A stretch of 64,000 bases of DNA from Paenibacillus sp. FSL R5-0517. GTDB taxonomy: Bacteria > Bacillota > Bacilli > Paenibacillales > Paenibacillaceae. Positions 1-8,719 of the stretch are shown here, piece by piece (positions within the stretch are counted from its first letter, which is position 1; each line of letters opens with the position of its first letter). A program made the position numbers and the translations under genes. Below the pieces are notes generated by a model, which worked only from the letters and a program-made list of their open reading frames with translations, did no database searches and was not told the origin of the DNA. The DNA lies in contig NZ_CP150235.1 of the NCBI RefSeq assembly GCF_037974355.1, positions 248,001 through 312,000 on the forward strand, in the 5' to 3' direction.

Positions 1-210
1 TGCTCCATGTAGCTACTTCACGTTGATACTTAATTACTCCCATGGCATTAAAGGTTATGAGCATTTCGCTCCCTTCTCAATGAAAAGCTCCACTCCGGGC
101 GAGATTCGGAGTCGTCCTATCCGCTTGCATTTGGAGGAGAGCAGAGTAGGGAGCGAGTACTAACGAATCTGATCCGTCTTATTTAAGGATATGGAGCGCG
201 AGCAGAAATT

Positions 211-303
211 TAAAGAACCTGAGACACGCTATATGAGAATAAACAGCAGTTTACAGCATTATTATCAGCTAATTTCGGGAAATAACGTGTCTAAAGTTCC
301 TTA
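211..303. repeat. Imperfect inverted repeat in intergenic DNA
   Basis: Arms at 211-228 and 286-303 pair in 15 of 18 positions (one arm reads GAGACACG, the other CGTGTCT). A further related string, GAGTTCCTTAG, lies near 343-353. No open reading frame of note crosses it. It has the look of a mobile or structured intergenic repeat, but no protein gene or terminal duplication supports calling it an insertion sequence. Confidence 0.5.
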
Positions 304-482
304 CGATTTAAAAAGAGGATCAAAAGGCTGAATAAGGCGCCCTGAGTTCCTTAGAAAATTTCCTGCTGATTCGCGAAGGTCAGCCAGTTTATATTCCTCT
401 GGAGGCAAGCGGAGAATGTGGGATTCATAGGAATTGAAGATGGCACCGCAATCGAAATAACAAAGTTACTACGCCCCATAAT

Positions 483-656
483 AGTTAAACATACCGTTTA
501 AGCCATAACGAAGAGTGCAGAACCAATCTGAAGAAGCGAAAACAAAAGCTTCGGAAAATCCTACCACACTAAAAATGACAGGATTTAATATGTCCTTTTT
601 AGTTGAACTAAACGTTTACACGATAACGGAGAGGGCAGAAAAAATCTGAAGAAGCG
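483..656. repeat. Two diverged 56-nt direct repeats
   Basis: The stretch 483-538 and the stretch 601-656 align without gaps and match at 45 of 56 positions, ending in the identical string AATCTGAAGAAGCG. They are 118 nt apart. The second copy runs on into a strong hairpin (669-719). They lie in the 811-nt gene-free region at the left edge. From memory similar strings recur between genes in Paenibacillus genomes; that cannot be checked here. Confidence 0.6.
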
Positions 657-668
657 GAGCGCTCGCCT

Positions 669-719
669 TTATCCCCGGATTTTCCCTCTAGGAAAATAAT
701 CAAAGAAATCTGGGGATAA
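669..719. other. Long intergenic hairpin
   Basis: Arms 669-682 and 706-719 (TTATCCCC... and ...GGGGATAA) pair at 13 of 14 positions, the exception being a G-T type pair, and an inner stem TTTTCC/GGAAAA (680-685 with 691-696) closes a CTCTA loop. There is no T-run after it, so it is not an ordinary terminator. It directly follows the second 56-nt repeat and may be part of the same repetitive or RNA-forming element. Confidence 0.55.
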
Positions 720-811
720 CAGCGATCGGAAGATTATTCTGACCGCGTAGTGGCCGAGTGTAAACCTATGTGTTCAGCGTTTGACATGAAATCCAAAGGA
801 GATGAATCAGG

Positions 812-2224
812 ATGAGCGAAACCAAAGAAACCGTAATGGAGCAGGAAGAGCAGATTGTTGAAGCCGGGGTGCACAATTTTAGCAAAGAGGAAGAGTGGAT
901 CAGACCGGAGGACCCGCTGCTGAATGAACGGCTGGAGTGGTTCAAGGACCAGAAGCTGGGGCTGATGATGCATTGGGGACCGTATTCCCAGCTTGGTCTC
1001 GTCGAGTCCTGGGCGCTGAGTGATGAGGATGGCGATTGGTCGCGTGATGACATTGACTGGACGGATGACATGGAAGACTTCAAACGGGAATACTTCGATC
1101 TCAACAAAACCTTCAATCCGATTCGTTTCCAGCCTGAGGAATGGGCACAGATGGCGGCAGATAACGGGTTCAAATATTTCCTGTTCACCACCAAGCACCA
1201 TGACGGCTTCTGCATGTGGGATACCAAAACGACGGATTATCGGATTACGGGCAAGGATACCCCTTTTCATACCCATAAGTATGCGGACATCTGTCGAGCA
1301 TTATTTGACGCTTTTCGGGCTAAAGGGCTGGGCATCTCAGCGTATTTCTCCAAAGCGGACTGGCATACCCCGTATTACTGGGCACCCGGTATGGAGCGTG
1401 GGCGCCATATGTGGCGCGGTCCCTCGTATGATCCCCATAAGTATCCATGGCTGTGGGAGGAATTCGTAGAGTTCACACATGAGCAGATCATGGAGCTGCT
1501 GACGAATTACGGACGGATCGAGTGTCTGTGGCTGGATGCCGGCTGGGTGCGCGAAGGTCGCCATGGGCAGGATATTAGGCTTGGAGAAGTTGTGGAGCGG
1601 GCACGTCAGACCACACAACCGTGGCTCCTGTCCGCAGATCGCACCGTGGGTGGGCCGTATGAGAATATCGTTACCCCCGAGCAGACCATACCGGAACATC
1701 CGATGAACATTCCATGGGAGAGCTGTATTACCGTGGGCAACTCTTTTGCCTTCGGATTCGATGATCAGTATAAAACGGGAAGACAGCTGGCACATATTCT
1801 ACTTGAAGTCGTGTCCAAGGGTGGTAACCTGGCGCTGAATATAGGACCACAACCCGATGGGCGTTTGCCCAAAGGGGCAATTCGAGGCATCAAGGGCCTC
1901 GGTGAATGGCTGGGTACTCATGGAGAAGGGGTCTATGGAACCCGGATCTGCGGGCCATATTTTACGAAAGATTGGGCCTTCACACAGAAGGAAGAGATCA
2001 ACACCGTATATGCCTTCCGTTTATACCGAAACGAACATGAGAGCGTACAACCACAGCTAGTCATTCCTTATCTGGAAAAGGTAGAGCGGGTCGAACTCAT
2101 CGGTAGCGATGACGTACTTACGTATCAGCATACGGAAGACGGACTTCTCGTGGAACTTCCACAATCGGTTACAACCAGTGCATTACCCATCACACATACG
2201 TTCAGATTGATCACAAGCGCATAG
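812..2224 (+). CDS. Alpha-L-fucosidase, GH29
   Basis: A 470-residue GH29-type enzyme, expected to remove terminal alpha-L-fucose from glycans with retention. The fold signature is seen in GLMMHWGPYSQ near residue 50, the TTKHHDGF segment typical of the family near residue 130, and LWLDAGW at residues 239-245, where D242 is the likely catalytic nucleophile. No signal peptide is visible, so it probably acts inside the cell on imported oligosaccharides. The start at 812 has AAAGGAG about 10 nt upstream. It is followed by its own terminator and then, on the same strand, by a sugar ABC operon with other glycosidases, which fits a shared glycan pathway. Exact linkage preference is not shown by sequence. 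Confidence 0.9.
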   Translation: MSETKETVMEQEEQIVEAGVHNFSKEEEWIRPEDPLLNERLEWFKDQKLGLMMHWGPYSQLGLVESWALSDEDGDWSRDDIDWTDDMEDFKREYFDLNKTFNPIRFQPEEWAQMAADNGFKYFLFTTKHHDGFCMWDTKTTDYRITGKDTPFHTHKYADICRALFDAFRAKGLGISAYFSKADWHTPYYWAPGMERGRHMWRGPSYDPHKYPWLWEEFVEFTHEQIMELLTNYGRIECLWLDAGWVREGRHGQDIRLGEVVERARQTTQPWLLSADRTVGGPYENIVTPEQTIPEHPMNIPWESCITVGNSFAFGFDDQYKTGRQLAHILLEVVSKGGNLALNIGPQPDGRLPKGAIRGIKGLGEWLGTHGEGVYGTRICGPYFTKDWAFTQKEEINTVYAFRLYRNEHESVQPQLVIPYLEKVERVELIGSDDVLTYQHTEDGLLVELPQSVTTSALPITHTFRLITSA

Positions 2225-2304
2225 AGATTGTTCCCGTGTGTTCCCCTTCTCGGTGCTGAATCGGTAACTTTTTGAACATGCATGTACAGAACGCCATGTC
2301 AATT

Positions 2305-2338
2305 CCGGGGGAGATCTAACCACCTCCGGGATTTTTTT
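2305..2338 (+). terminator. Rho-independent terminator of the fucosidase gene
   Basis: CCGGGGG pairs with CCTCCGG (one G-T pair), followed by seven T residues. It lies about 80 nt after the fucosidase stop and separates that gene from the ABC transporter operon. Confidence 0.8.
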
Positions 2339-2473
2339 ATTCATACATAAGGAACATAATTTCCACCCAAAACAGCTCGTAATCGCTTGCTATACAAGGG
2401 TTTATGGAATAAAGAGAAGTCGGAGAAAATTGCAAATTGATAAAAGTTTACCGTGCGATGTACTATCAAATCA

Positions 2474-2487
2474 AGAAAGCGCTACCT
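2474..2487 (+). promoter_or_regulatory. Possible cre site (CcpA) before the sugar ABC operon
   Basis: The string at 2474-2487 has the palindromic core AAAGCGCT and matches 7 of 10 fixed positions of the cre consensus TGWNANCGNTNWCA. It sits in the 380-nt space between the fucosidase gene and the permease gene, where the operon promoter must be. No convincing -35/-10 pair was picked out. Catabolite control is plausible for a sugar operon but this match is partial. Confidence 0.4.
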
Positions 2488-2603
2488 GATATGAATGTTT
2501 ACATCAATTATGTTTTACAAGGAAATAAGATCAGGAAAAAGGATGTTTAAGGGATGTAAATGTAATGTATTATTACACTTGAGGTGTAGAAGGAGTGACG
2601 CAA

Positions 2604-3581
2604 ATGAGTCGAGTTACGGAAAGCATACCCGCTAAGTTGGAACTCCAGCAGAGGAAACATGTGGAGCCCAAGCGGCAGCATCCATTCATCAAAAGCCTCA
2701 AGAAGCACTGGGAGCTCTACCTGCTCGTGCTGCCTCCCGTGTTGTATCTGTTGATCTTCAAGTACATCCCTATGGTGGGTGTCCAGATCGCCTTCAAGGA
2801 CTTCAGTGTAGTCAAAGGAATCTGGGGAAGCCCCTGGGTTGGCTTCAAACACTTCGAAGCCTTCTTCCAGTCTCCAAACTTCTGGCTGTTGATCAAGAAC
2901 ACGATAGGCATCAGTTTCTATTCCTTAATCGCGGGTTTCCCCATTCCAATCCTGCTGGCGCTGGCGCTGAATGAGATTCGTACGGGTTACTTCAAGAAGA
3001 CCGTGCAGATGGTCACTTACGCTCCGCATTTTATCTCCACCGTTGTCATGGTATCCATTATCATTCTGATGCTCTCCCCACATGTGGGCGTGGTAGACAA
3101 GCTGTTCACGCTGCTCGGCTTCCCAATGACCAACTTCATGGGCATTCCGGAATACTTCAAATCGATCTACGTCTGGTCAGGTGTGTGGCAGGGCATGGGG
3201 TATTCATCCATCATATATATCGCAGCTCTTGCTGGTGTTGACCCATCCCTGTATGAAGCAGCGAAGATGGACGGCGCATCAAGACTTCGGAAAATCTGGC
3301 ACATTGACCTTCCGACACTTGTTCCAGTCACCGTCATCATGCTGATTCTGAGTCTGGGCAGCATTATGGGCGTGGGCTTCGAGAAAATATACCTGATGCA
3401 GAATCCGCTCAACACAAGCGCTTCAGAGGTCATCTCCACGTATGTGTACAAGGTGGGTCTGATTGGTGCGAATTTCAGTTTCTCCTCGGCAGTAGGGTTA
3501 TTCAACTCCATTATCAACCTGATTCTGCTGGTTATCGTCAACGGCATATCGCGCAAAGTATCCCAGAACAGCTTGTGGTAA
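2604..3581 (+). CDS. Sugar ABC transporter permease, LplB family
   Basis: Inner-membrane permease of a carbohydrate ABC importer, 325 residues with about six hydrophobic segments after a basic N-terminus. The cytoplasmic EAA loop that contacts the ATPase reads EAAKMDGASRLRKIWHIDLP. LplB/YtcP-type permeases work with an LplC-type partner and a lipoprotein binding protein, both encoded next; no ATPase gene is present, so a shared MsmX-type ATPase elsewhere is likely. The ATG at 2604 is chosen over an in-frame GTG at 2595 because AGAAGGAG ends at 2594, right against the GTG but 9 nt before the ATG. Confidence 0.88.
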   Translation: MSRVTESIPAKLELQQRKHVEPKRQHPFIKSLKKHWELYLLVLPPVLYLLIFKYIPMVGVQIAFKDFSVVKGIWGSPWVGFKHFEAFFQSPNFWLLIKNTIGISFYSLIAGFPIPILLALALNEIRTGYFKKTVQMVTYAPHFISTVVMVSIIILMLSPHVGVVDKLFTLLGFPMTNFMGIPEYFKSIYVWSGVWQGMGYSSIIYIAALAGVDPSLYEAAKMDGASRLRKIWHIDLPTLVPVTVIMLILSLGSIMGVGFEKIYLMQNPLNTSASEVISTYVYKVGLIGANFSFSSAVGLFNSIINLILLVIVNGISRKVSQNSLW

Positions 3582-3596
3582 AGGAGGAGCTTATTC

Positions 3597-4505
3597 ATGT
3601 TCAACCTGATTAATCGGAACCGGATCAAGGACCCGCTCGGTGACCGCATTTTTATGACACTTAACTATATCTTTCTGTTTGCCATACTGCTTACGGTGTT
3701 TTATCCGCTCTTGTATATCATCAGTTCTTCGTTCAGCTCTTCACGGGCCGTCACATCCGGTCAGGTGTGGCTGTTCCCGGTCGATTTTAACATCAAGGCT
3801 TATATTTCCATATTCAAAAGCCAACAGCTGATGCTCGGTTTCTACAACACAATCATCTACACCGTGGTGGGCACGTTCATTAACGTGGCACTGACCGTCA
3901 TGCTGGCGTATCCCTTGTCACGCAAGTCATTCTATGGACGAGGTGCCATTATCATTTTCATGATGATCACGATGTTCTTTGATGGCGGTCTGATTCCCAC
4001 CTACCTTCTGATGAAGGACTTGCACCTGCTGGATACACGTTGGGCGATGTGGCTGCCCGGGGCGCTCGCGGTGTTCCAAGTCATTGTAGCAAGGACGTTC
4101 TTCCAATCTTCCATCCCGGAAGAGCTTGGAGAGGCCGCAGAGATGGATGGTTGCCGGGATATCCGGTATCTGATCAGCGTGGTTCTTCCTTTATCAAAGC
4201 CTATTCTGGCGGTCATGACACTCATGTATGCCGTAGGTCACTGGAATGCGTACTTTGATGCACTGATCTACCTGCGTTCTGAGAAATTGTTCCCTCTCCA
4301 GTACGTGCTGCGCAATCTGCTTATCCTGAACGCGGCTGATCCGGCGATGCTTGCCAATACCAGCCAACAGTTGCGGGATCAAGGGTTTGAGCAGGTGTTG
4401 AAATATGCACTGATCGTTGTCGCGAGTATCCCCATTCTGATCATGTATCCATTTGTACAGAAGCATTTTGTTAAAGGAGTCATGGTTGGTTCCCTCAAAG
4501 GTTAA
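3597..4505 (+). CDS. Sugar ABC transporter permease, LplC/YtcP family
   Basis: Second membrane subunit of the importer, 302 residues with six hydrophobic stretches. The EAA loop is visible as GEAAEMDGCRDIRYLISVVLP around residue 185, and the protein ends in the VKGVMVGSLKG tail common in this family. AAAGGAGGAG precedes the start and only 15 nt separate it from the upstream permease gene, so the two are co-transcribed and probably form a heterodimer. The imported sugar is unknown; neighbouring fucosidase, mannosidase and GH3 genes point to oligosaccharides from a complex glycan. Confidence 0.88.
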   Translation: MFNLINRNRIKDPLGDRIFMTLNYIFLFAILLTVFYPLLYIISSSFSSSRAVTSGQVWLFPVDFNIKAYISIFKSQQLMLGFYNTIIYTVVGTFINVALTVMLAYPLSRKSFYGRGAIIIFMMITMFFDGGLIPTYLLMKDLHLLDTRWAMWLPGALAVFQVIVARTFFQSSIPEELGEAAEMDGCRDIRYLISVVLPLSKPILAVMTLMYAVGHWNAYFDALIYLRSEKLFPLQYVLRNLLILNAADPAMLANTSQQLRDQGFEQVLKYALIVVASIPILIMYPFVQKHFVKGVMVGSLKG

Positions 4506-4633
4506 TCCTTGTGAGTTAAGCCCGGTTGCCTCTTGAAAGGAGGTGGAAGGAACACGCCGGCTTCCGGGAGTGATTGGATACGTGTGCACTACAACCAATG
4601 GTTTGCCGTTATGAACAAAAAGGAGGAGTCAGA

Positions 4634-6271
4634 TTGAGAAAATCTTGGATTTCGATGTTGTTTCTGGTCTTTGCTTCGATGGCTTTGTTGTCCGCATGTA
4701 GTTCATCCGAGGAATCGGGTGGAAGTAGCGACGGTAGCGGGGAGAGCGGCGGTCCTGTAACCATGACCTTCTTTGCTCCGCAAGGCAAAGCGTCCATGGA
4801 AGAGAATGAATTTACTCAATTTATCGAAGACAAGTTCGACGTTACCCTAAAATGGGATCTGGCCCCTACAGACGCCTTGCAGGATCGCAGACAATTGCTG
4901 CTGGCCAGTGGTGATTATCCGGAAGTGTTTCTTCACGGCAAGTTCACCACTTCAGACCTTCAAACCTATGGAAAACAGGGCGTGTTCCTTCCGCTACAAG
5001 ATCTGATTAAGGAGTATGGTCCGAACCTGACCAAGATTATGGAAGAGAAGCCATATTTCAAAGAAGCCATTACAGCACCGGATGGCAACATCTATGCACT
5101 GCCGATCTTCAATGAATGTTACCACTGTACGTATGCACAGAAATACTGGATCAACACAGAGTGGCTCGATAATCTGGGTCTGAAAATGCCAACAACAACC
5201 GATGAACTGTATACCGTTCTGAAGGCGTTTAAGACACAGGATCCCAACGGTAACGGGAAAGCGGACGAGATTCCACTTACGGGTGCACCGAACAAGTATG
5301 TATGGAATGGCAACATTGATGCCTATCTGATGAATAGTTTCATATACAATGACAACGACAAATACCTGATCGTGAACGATGGCAAGGTGAGTTTTGCCGC
5401 CAATCAGGAAGGGTGGAAGAAAGGGCTGGAGTACATGAACAAGCTGTATGCAGATGGCCTGATTGATCCAGCTTCCTTCACGCAGAACGATCAGGCGATT
5501 GGACAACTGGGCAACAAAGAAGGCGATGAGGTAGTCGGCTCCATTACAACGGCGCTGGTCAGCTATCTCGTAAATACCTATGACAAAGACATCACTCGTC
5601 ACCAGCACTGGGATATTGTCCCTCCATTGAAAGGGCCGGATGGCGTGCAGACAACAGGCGCCACGCAGAGCGTCGGTGAGTTTGAGTTTGCCATTACCAA
5701 CAAAGCGACAGAAGCACAGCAGATTGCCGCTATCAAAATTGTGGACTACATGTTCAGTGAAGAAGGTGCACTATACGCGGAGTATGGACCAACCGAAGGC
5801 AAGGGCTGGAAAAAGGCAGATGCCGATGAGAAAAACATCAATGGCGAGCCTGCCAAATATAGTTACTACAACCTGCCTGAGCGTGATCCAAACGTTGTTG
5901 TGAATGAGAGCTGGTCACAGATCGGAGCGCATGACTTGTCCAACACATTCCGTAATCTGTTTGCCGAAGGGCAGAACCCTTTGGAAGCAGAGGGTTATGG
6001 TACACGTCTGGCTCAAGCTACCAATGTGTATGAACCCTATGCACCAAAAGAAGTATATCCTGCGAACGTGTTTATCCGTCCAGAGGATACGGAATCAGCT
6101 GCACAATTGACTACGGCCATCAAGGATTATGTGCAGACGAATATGGCACAGTTCATTATCGGTAGCAAGAGCATTGATAAGGAATGGGATGCATATGTCA
6201 AAGGCTTCGATGGTCTTGGGCTGAGTAATTACCTTGAGATCTACCAGCGCGCCATTGAGAAGAATCAATAA
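4634..6271 (+). CDS. Extracellular sugar-binding lipoprotein, LplA/YtcQ type
   Basis: Substrate-binding protein of the ABC importer, about 545 residues. It begins with a short basic segment, a hydrophobic core and the lipobox LLSAC (C22), so it should be lipid-anchored outside the membrane; a Ser/Gly-rich linker follows. The mature part shows the family 1 binding-protein pattern of the long (over 500 aa) LplA/YtcQ group. I choose the TTG at 4634, which follows AAAGGAGGAG by about 6 nt and gives a normal lipoprotein signal; an ATG at 4574 in frame would add 20 residues that do not look like a signal peptide. A terminator follows the gene. Confidence 0.88.
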   Translation: MRKSWISMLFLVFASMALLSACSSSEESGGSSDGSGESGGPVTMTFFAPQGKASMEENEFTQFIEDKFDVTLKWDLAPTDALQDRRQLLLASGDYPEVFLHGKFTTSDLQTYGKQGVFLPLQDLIKEYGPNLTKIMEEKPYFKEAITAPDGNIYALPIFNECYHCTYAQKYWINTEWLDNLGLKMPTTTDELYTVLKAFKTQDPNGNGKADEIPLTGAPNKYVWNGNIDAYLMNSFIYNDNDKYLIVNDGKVSFAANQEGWKKGLEYMNKLYADGLIDPASFTQNDQAIGQLGNKEGDEVVGSITTALVSYLVNTYDKDITRHQHWDIVPPLKGPDGVQTTGATQSVGEFEFAITNKATEAQQIAAIKIVDYMFSEEGALYAEYGPTEGKGWKKADADEKNINGEPAKYSYYNLPERDPNVVVNESWSQIGAHDLSNTFRNLFAEGQNPLEAEGYGTRLAQATNVYEPYAPKEVYPANVFIRPEDTESAAQLTTAIKDYVQTNMAQFIIGSKSIDKEWDAYVKGFDGLGLSNYLEIYQRAIEKNQ

Positions 6272-6295
6272 TTGTTGAAGGATTCCATATAGAGG

Positions 6296-6330
6296 CTGTC
6301 CCGTCTGTCACCCGTGACCGGGACAGTCTT
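6296..6330 (+). terminator. Terminator after the ABC transporter operon
   Basis: Perfect 8-bp stem CTGTCCCG/CGGGACAG with a 15-nt loop, followed by a short mixed T/C tract rather than a long T-run. It may only partly stop transcription into the regulator gene. Confidence 0.6.
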
Positions 6331-6449
6331 CTCCTATGACAACCCCACGTCATCCGATATAATGTACTGAATATTTATGGGAAATTAGCGATCAGCACAA
6401 ATGATTGTCGTCATTCAGCATGAACAGTAATGGTGGGGGGATCTCGGAG

Positions 6450-8669
6450 ATGAACAACAATTGGTTTAGACGTTTGCTGTTATCGTATCTGCCTGTTTTC
6501 TTTATTGTGACGACCATTCTATTCTTTATTTTTTTCCAGGTCTTCAATGAACAGAACCGTAGAGAAGCGCTTAAGGCCAATGAATTCCTGGCCTCACAGG
6601 TCACACAATATCTGGACAACTCTTTGCGCTCCATTGATTTTAAGGTACTGCGTGAGATTTTGACCAACCCTAACTTGAAGAATTATTTCTCGGTATCTGG
6701 CAGCGATGATGTGTATGCCGGCATTCAGGCGGTCCAGGTGGTTGATGAATTGAAAATAGAGTATCCGCTGATTGATTCGATATATCTCGTTCGATATGGA
6801 GATGGCACGGTCTTCAGTAACGGGAAGGCTGTTCCGATTGAAGAGTTCCCGGATGCAGACTTTATTGCAGATAGCCGGACGAGGGATGAACAAAAGTGGG
6901 CAGGGGCACGAGCATTCCGGGCTTTCCCTTCACAAGCAACGGAGCAGGTAATTACAATTGTGCGAAGTGTAGGGAACGGCAAAGGACTTGTAGTCACCAA
7001 CGTAGATCTGAGTACCCTGAGGAAGTCCATCATGCAGATGTATGATCCGGAATTTACGTTTGTGAACATCTTCAACCGTTCGGGCGGCAATCTTTGGGAT
7101 AGCAGCAGACCAGAAGGGATTACAGCTTCCACTAAAACCACGTCGGGAGAAGTCTTTTCTGAATTTACGTCGAGTTATAGCGGCTGGAAGGTGCAGACGG
7201 GACTCAATAACGGCAAAATCGTCAAATGGGCTCTGCAATTTTATAATATCTGGTTTGCCTTTGCTGTAGTGGTTGTGTTGATTGGCGTGGTGTGGGTGAT
7301 CTATGTGACCCGCAGAAACTACAAGCCGATTCAGCAGATTGTCACGTTAATTCAGACCGTCTCTTCGCAGAAGCAATCCGGACTGAACTATGGCAAAGAG
7401 AATGAGTTCCGCTTCATCCATACCACGCTGGAACGCATGATTGATCAGACGAGACAATATCAGGAGGAGCATGAAGAGAATCTGATTTTGCAGAAAAGGA
7501 TGTTCTTTCAGGAGTTGCTGGAAGGCACACGAGACTTTACGAGCACGGAACTGACAGCAGAGATGAAGAAGTTCAAACTGCCTGAGCTGGAGCATCGTTG
7601 GGCCGTCATGGTAATTGAAATGGATCGGTATGATGCATTTGCGACGGAGTATCATCATCAGGACCAATCCCTCCTGAAATTTGTGTTGTCCAGTATTCTG
7701 CAAGAGAGTGCACGCCATGAAGGAACGGAAGTATGGGCTGAATGGATCTCCGATCAGCGTCTGTACGCCATCCTCTGGATGCCGGATATGGAACAGGCCG
7801 AGGAGATGGAGCATCGATTGCTGGCTGGTTATCTGGATAGAATCGATCAGTATCTCAACTTCACCGTAACCATTGGGGTGGGTCGAGTTGCTGTCGATAT
7901 TCGGGGATTGAGAGCTTCATTGAAAGAAGCGGTGCACGCGCTGGAGTACAAGGCTGTACTGGGGATAAATCGCATCATTCCGTGTAGCGATGTGCCGAAT
8001 TCGACCAATGATGTGTATGAGTTCCTGAAAACCATCTCACTGCTGGTACAGGCAATGCGTTTATCGGACGATGTCTGGGAAAAGCATTTTGAAAGACTGT
8101 TTGAACAAATCAGTGAGTCCGTCTTGTCCCGCCAGGAGATTATGAATACGATCCAATTGTTATTTCAACATTACAATCGGGAGTTCGCCGAACTTCCACG
8201 GGAGTACCAGGATTCGTGGGCCGCTATATTCACCCCGCTTCTCCCAAGGCTTGAGGGCTGGGAGACGTTAGACGATTTGCGTGAGCTGTGCTGGGAAGGG
8301 TTCCGGGAACTGGCCCTACAGATGAAGACGTTGCAATGTTCGCGTAAACACAGATCTCATATTCTAGAGATTCGCAAATACATCGAAGAGCATTACAATA
8401 ATCCCGATCTGTCGCTGAACTACCTTAGTGATCGATTCGATATTAATCCGAAGTATCTGAGCAAGCTTTTCAAGGATGAGATTGGGGAGAAGTTCGTGGA
8501 TCTGCTCATTAGTCATCGCATCGAAAAAGCCAAATTGCTCATGCAGGAGACCGATAAGGCCATTCAGGAAATCAGTGAAGAAGTGGGATATACCAACTAT
8601 AATTCCTTCAATCGGGCTTTCAAAAACGTGGTGGGTGTAGCGCCAAGTGACTACCGTAAGGCCATGTGA
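6450..8669 (+). CDS. Membrane-anchored AraC-family regulator, YtdP type
   Basis: About 739 residues. An N-terminal membrane segment (about 10-30) and a second one (about 270-290) flank an extracellular Cache-like sensing region, followed by a HAMP-like stretch, a cytoplasmic middle region, and a C-terminal AraC double helix-turn-helix in the last 100 residues (NYLSDRFDINPKYLSKLFKD, then ISEEVGYTNYNSFNRAFK). In Bacilli, proteins of this build sit beside LplABC-like genes and are thought to sense an external sugar or binding-protein signal and activate the operon directly, without phosphotransfer. The ATG at 6450 is preferred because a G-rich stretch lies about 8 nt upstream; in-frame TTG 6405 and ATG 6420 are alternatives. 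Confidence 0.82.
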   Translation: MNNNWFRRLLLSYLPVFFIVTTILFFIFFQVFNEQNRREALKANEFLASQVTQYLDNSLRSIDFKVLREILTNPNLKNYFSVSGSDDVYAGIQAVQVVDELKIEYPLIDSIYLVRYGDGTVFSNGKAVPIEEFPDADFIADSRTRDEQKWAGARAFRAFPSQATEQVITIVRSVGNGKGLVVTNVDLSTLRKSIMQMYDPEFTFVNIFNRSGGNLWDSSRPEGITASTKTTSGEVFSEFTSSYSGWKVQTGLNNGKIVKWALQFYNIWFAFAVVVVLIGVVWVIYVTRRNYKPIQQIVTLIQTVSSQKQSGLNYGKENEFRFIHTTLERMIDQTRQYQEEHEENLILQKRMFFQELLEGTRDFTSTELTAEMKKFKLPELEHRWAVMVIEMDRYDAFATEYHHQDQSLLKFVLSSILQESARHEGTEVWAEWISDQRLYAILWMPDMEQAEEMEHRLLAGYLDRIDQYLNFTVTIGVGRVAVDIRGLRASLKEAVHALEYKAVLGINRIIPCSDVPNSTNDVYEFLKTISLLVQAMRLSDDVWEKHFERLFEQISESVLSRQEIMNTIQLLFQHYNREFAELPREYQDSWAAIFTPLLPRLEGWETLDDLRELCWEGFRELALQMKTLQCSRKHRSHILEIRKYIEEHYNNPDLSLNYLSDRFDINPKYLSKLFKDEIGEKFVDLLISHRIEKAKLLMQETDKAIQEISEEVGYTNYNSFNRAFKNVVGVAPSDYRKAM

Positions 8670-8719
8670 TGTAAGCGCACGAGCCTAACTAATTCCGAAC
8701 GCATAAGGAGAATGTGCAT

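Noticed and set aside
1..811. Insertion sequence remnant at the left edge
   Set aside because: No transposase fragment, no terminal inverted repeats flanking a unit and no target duplication were seen.
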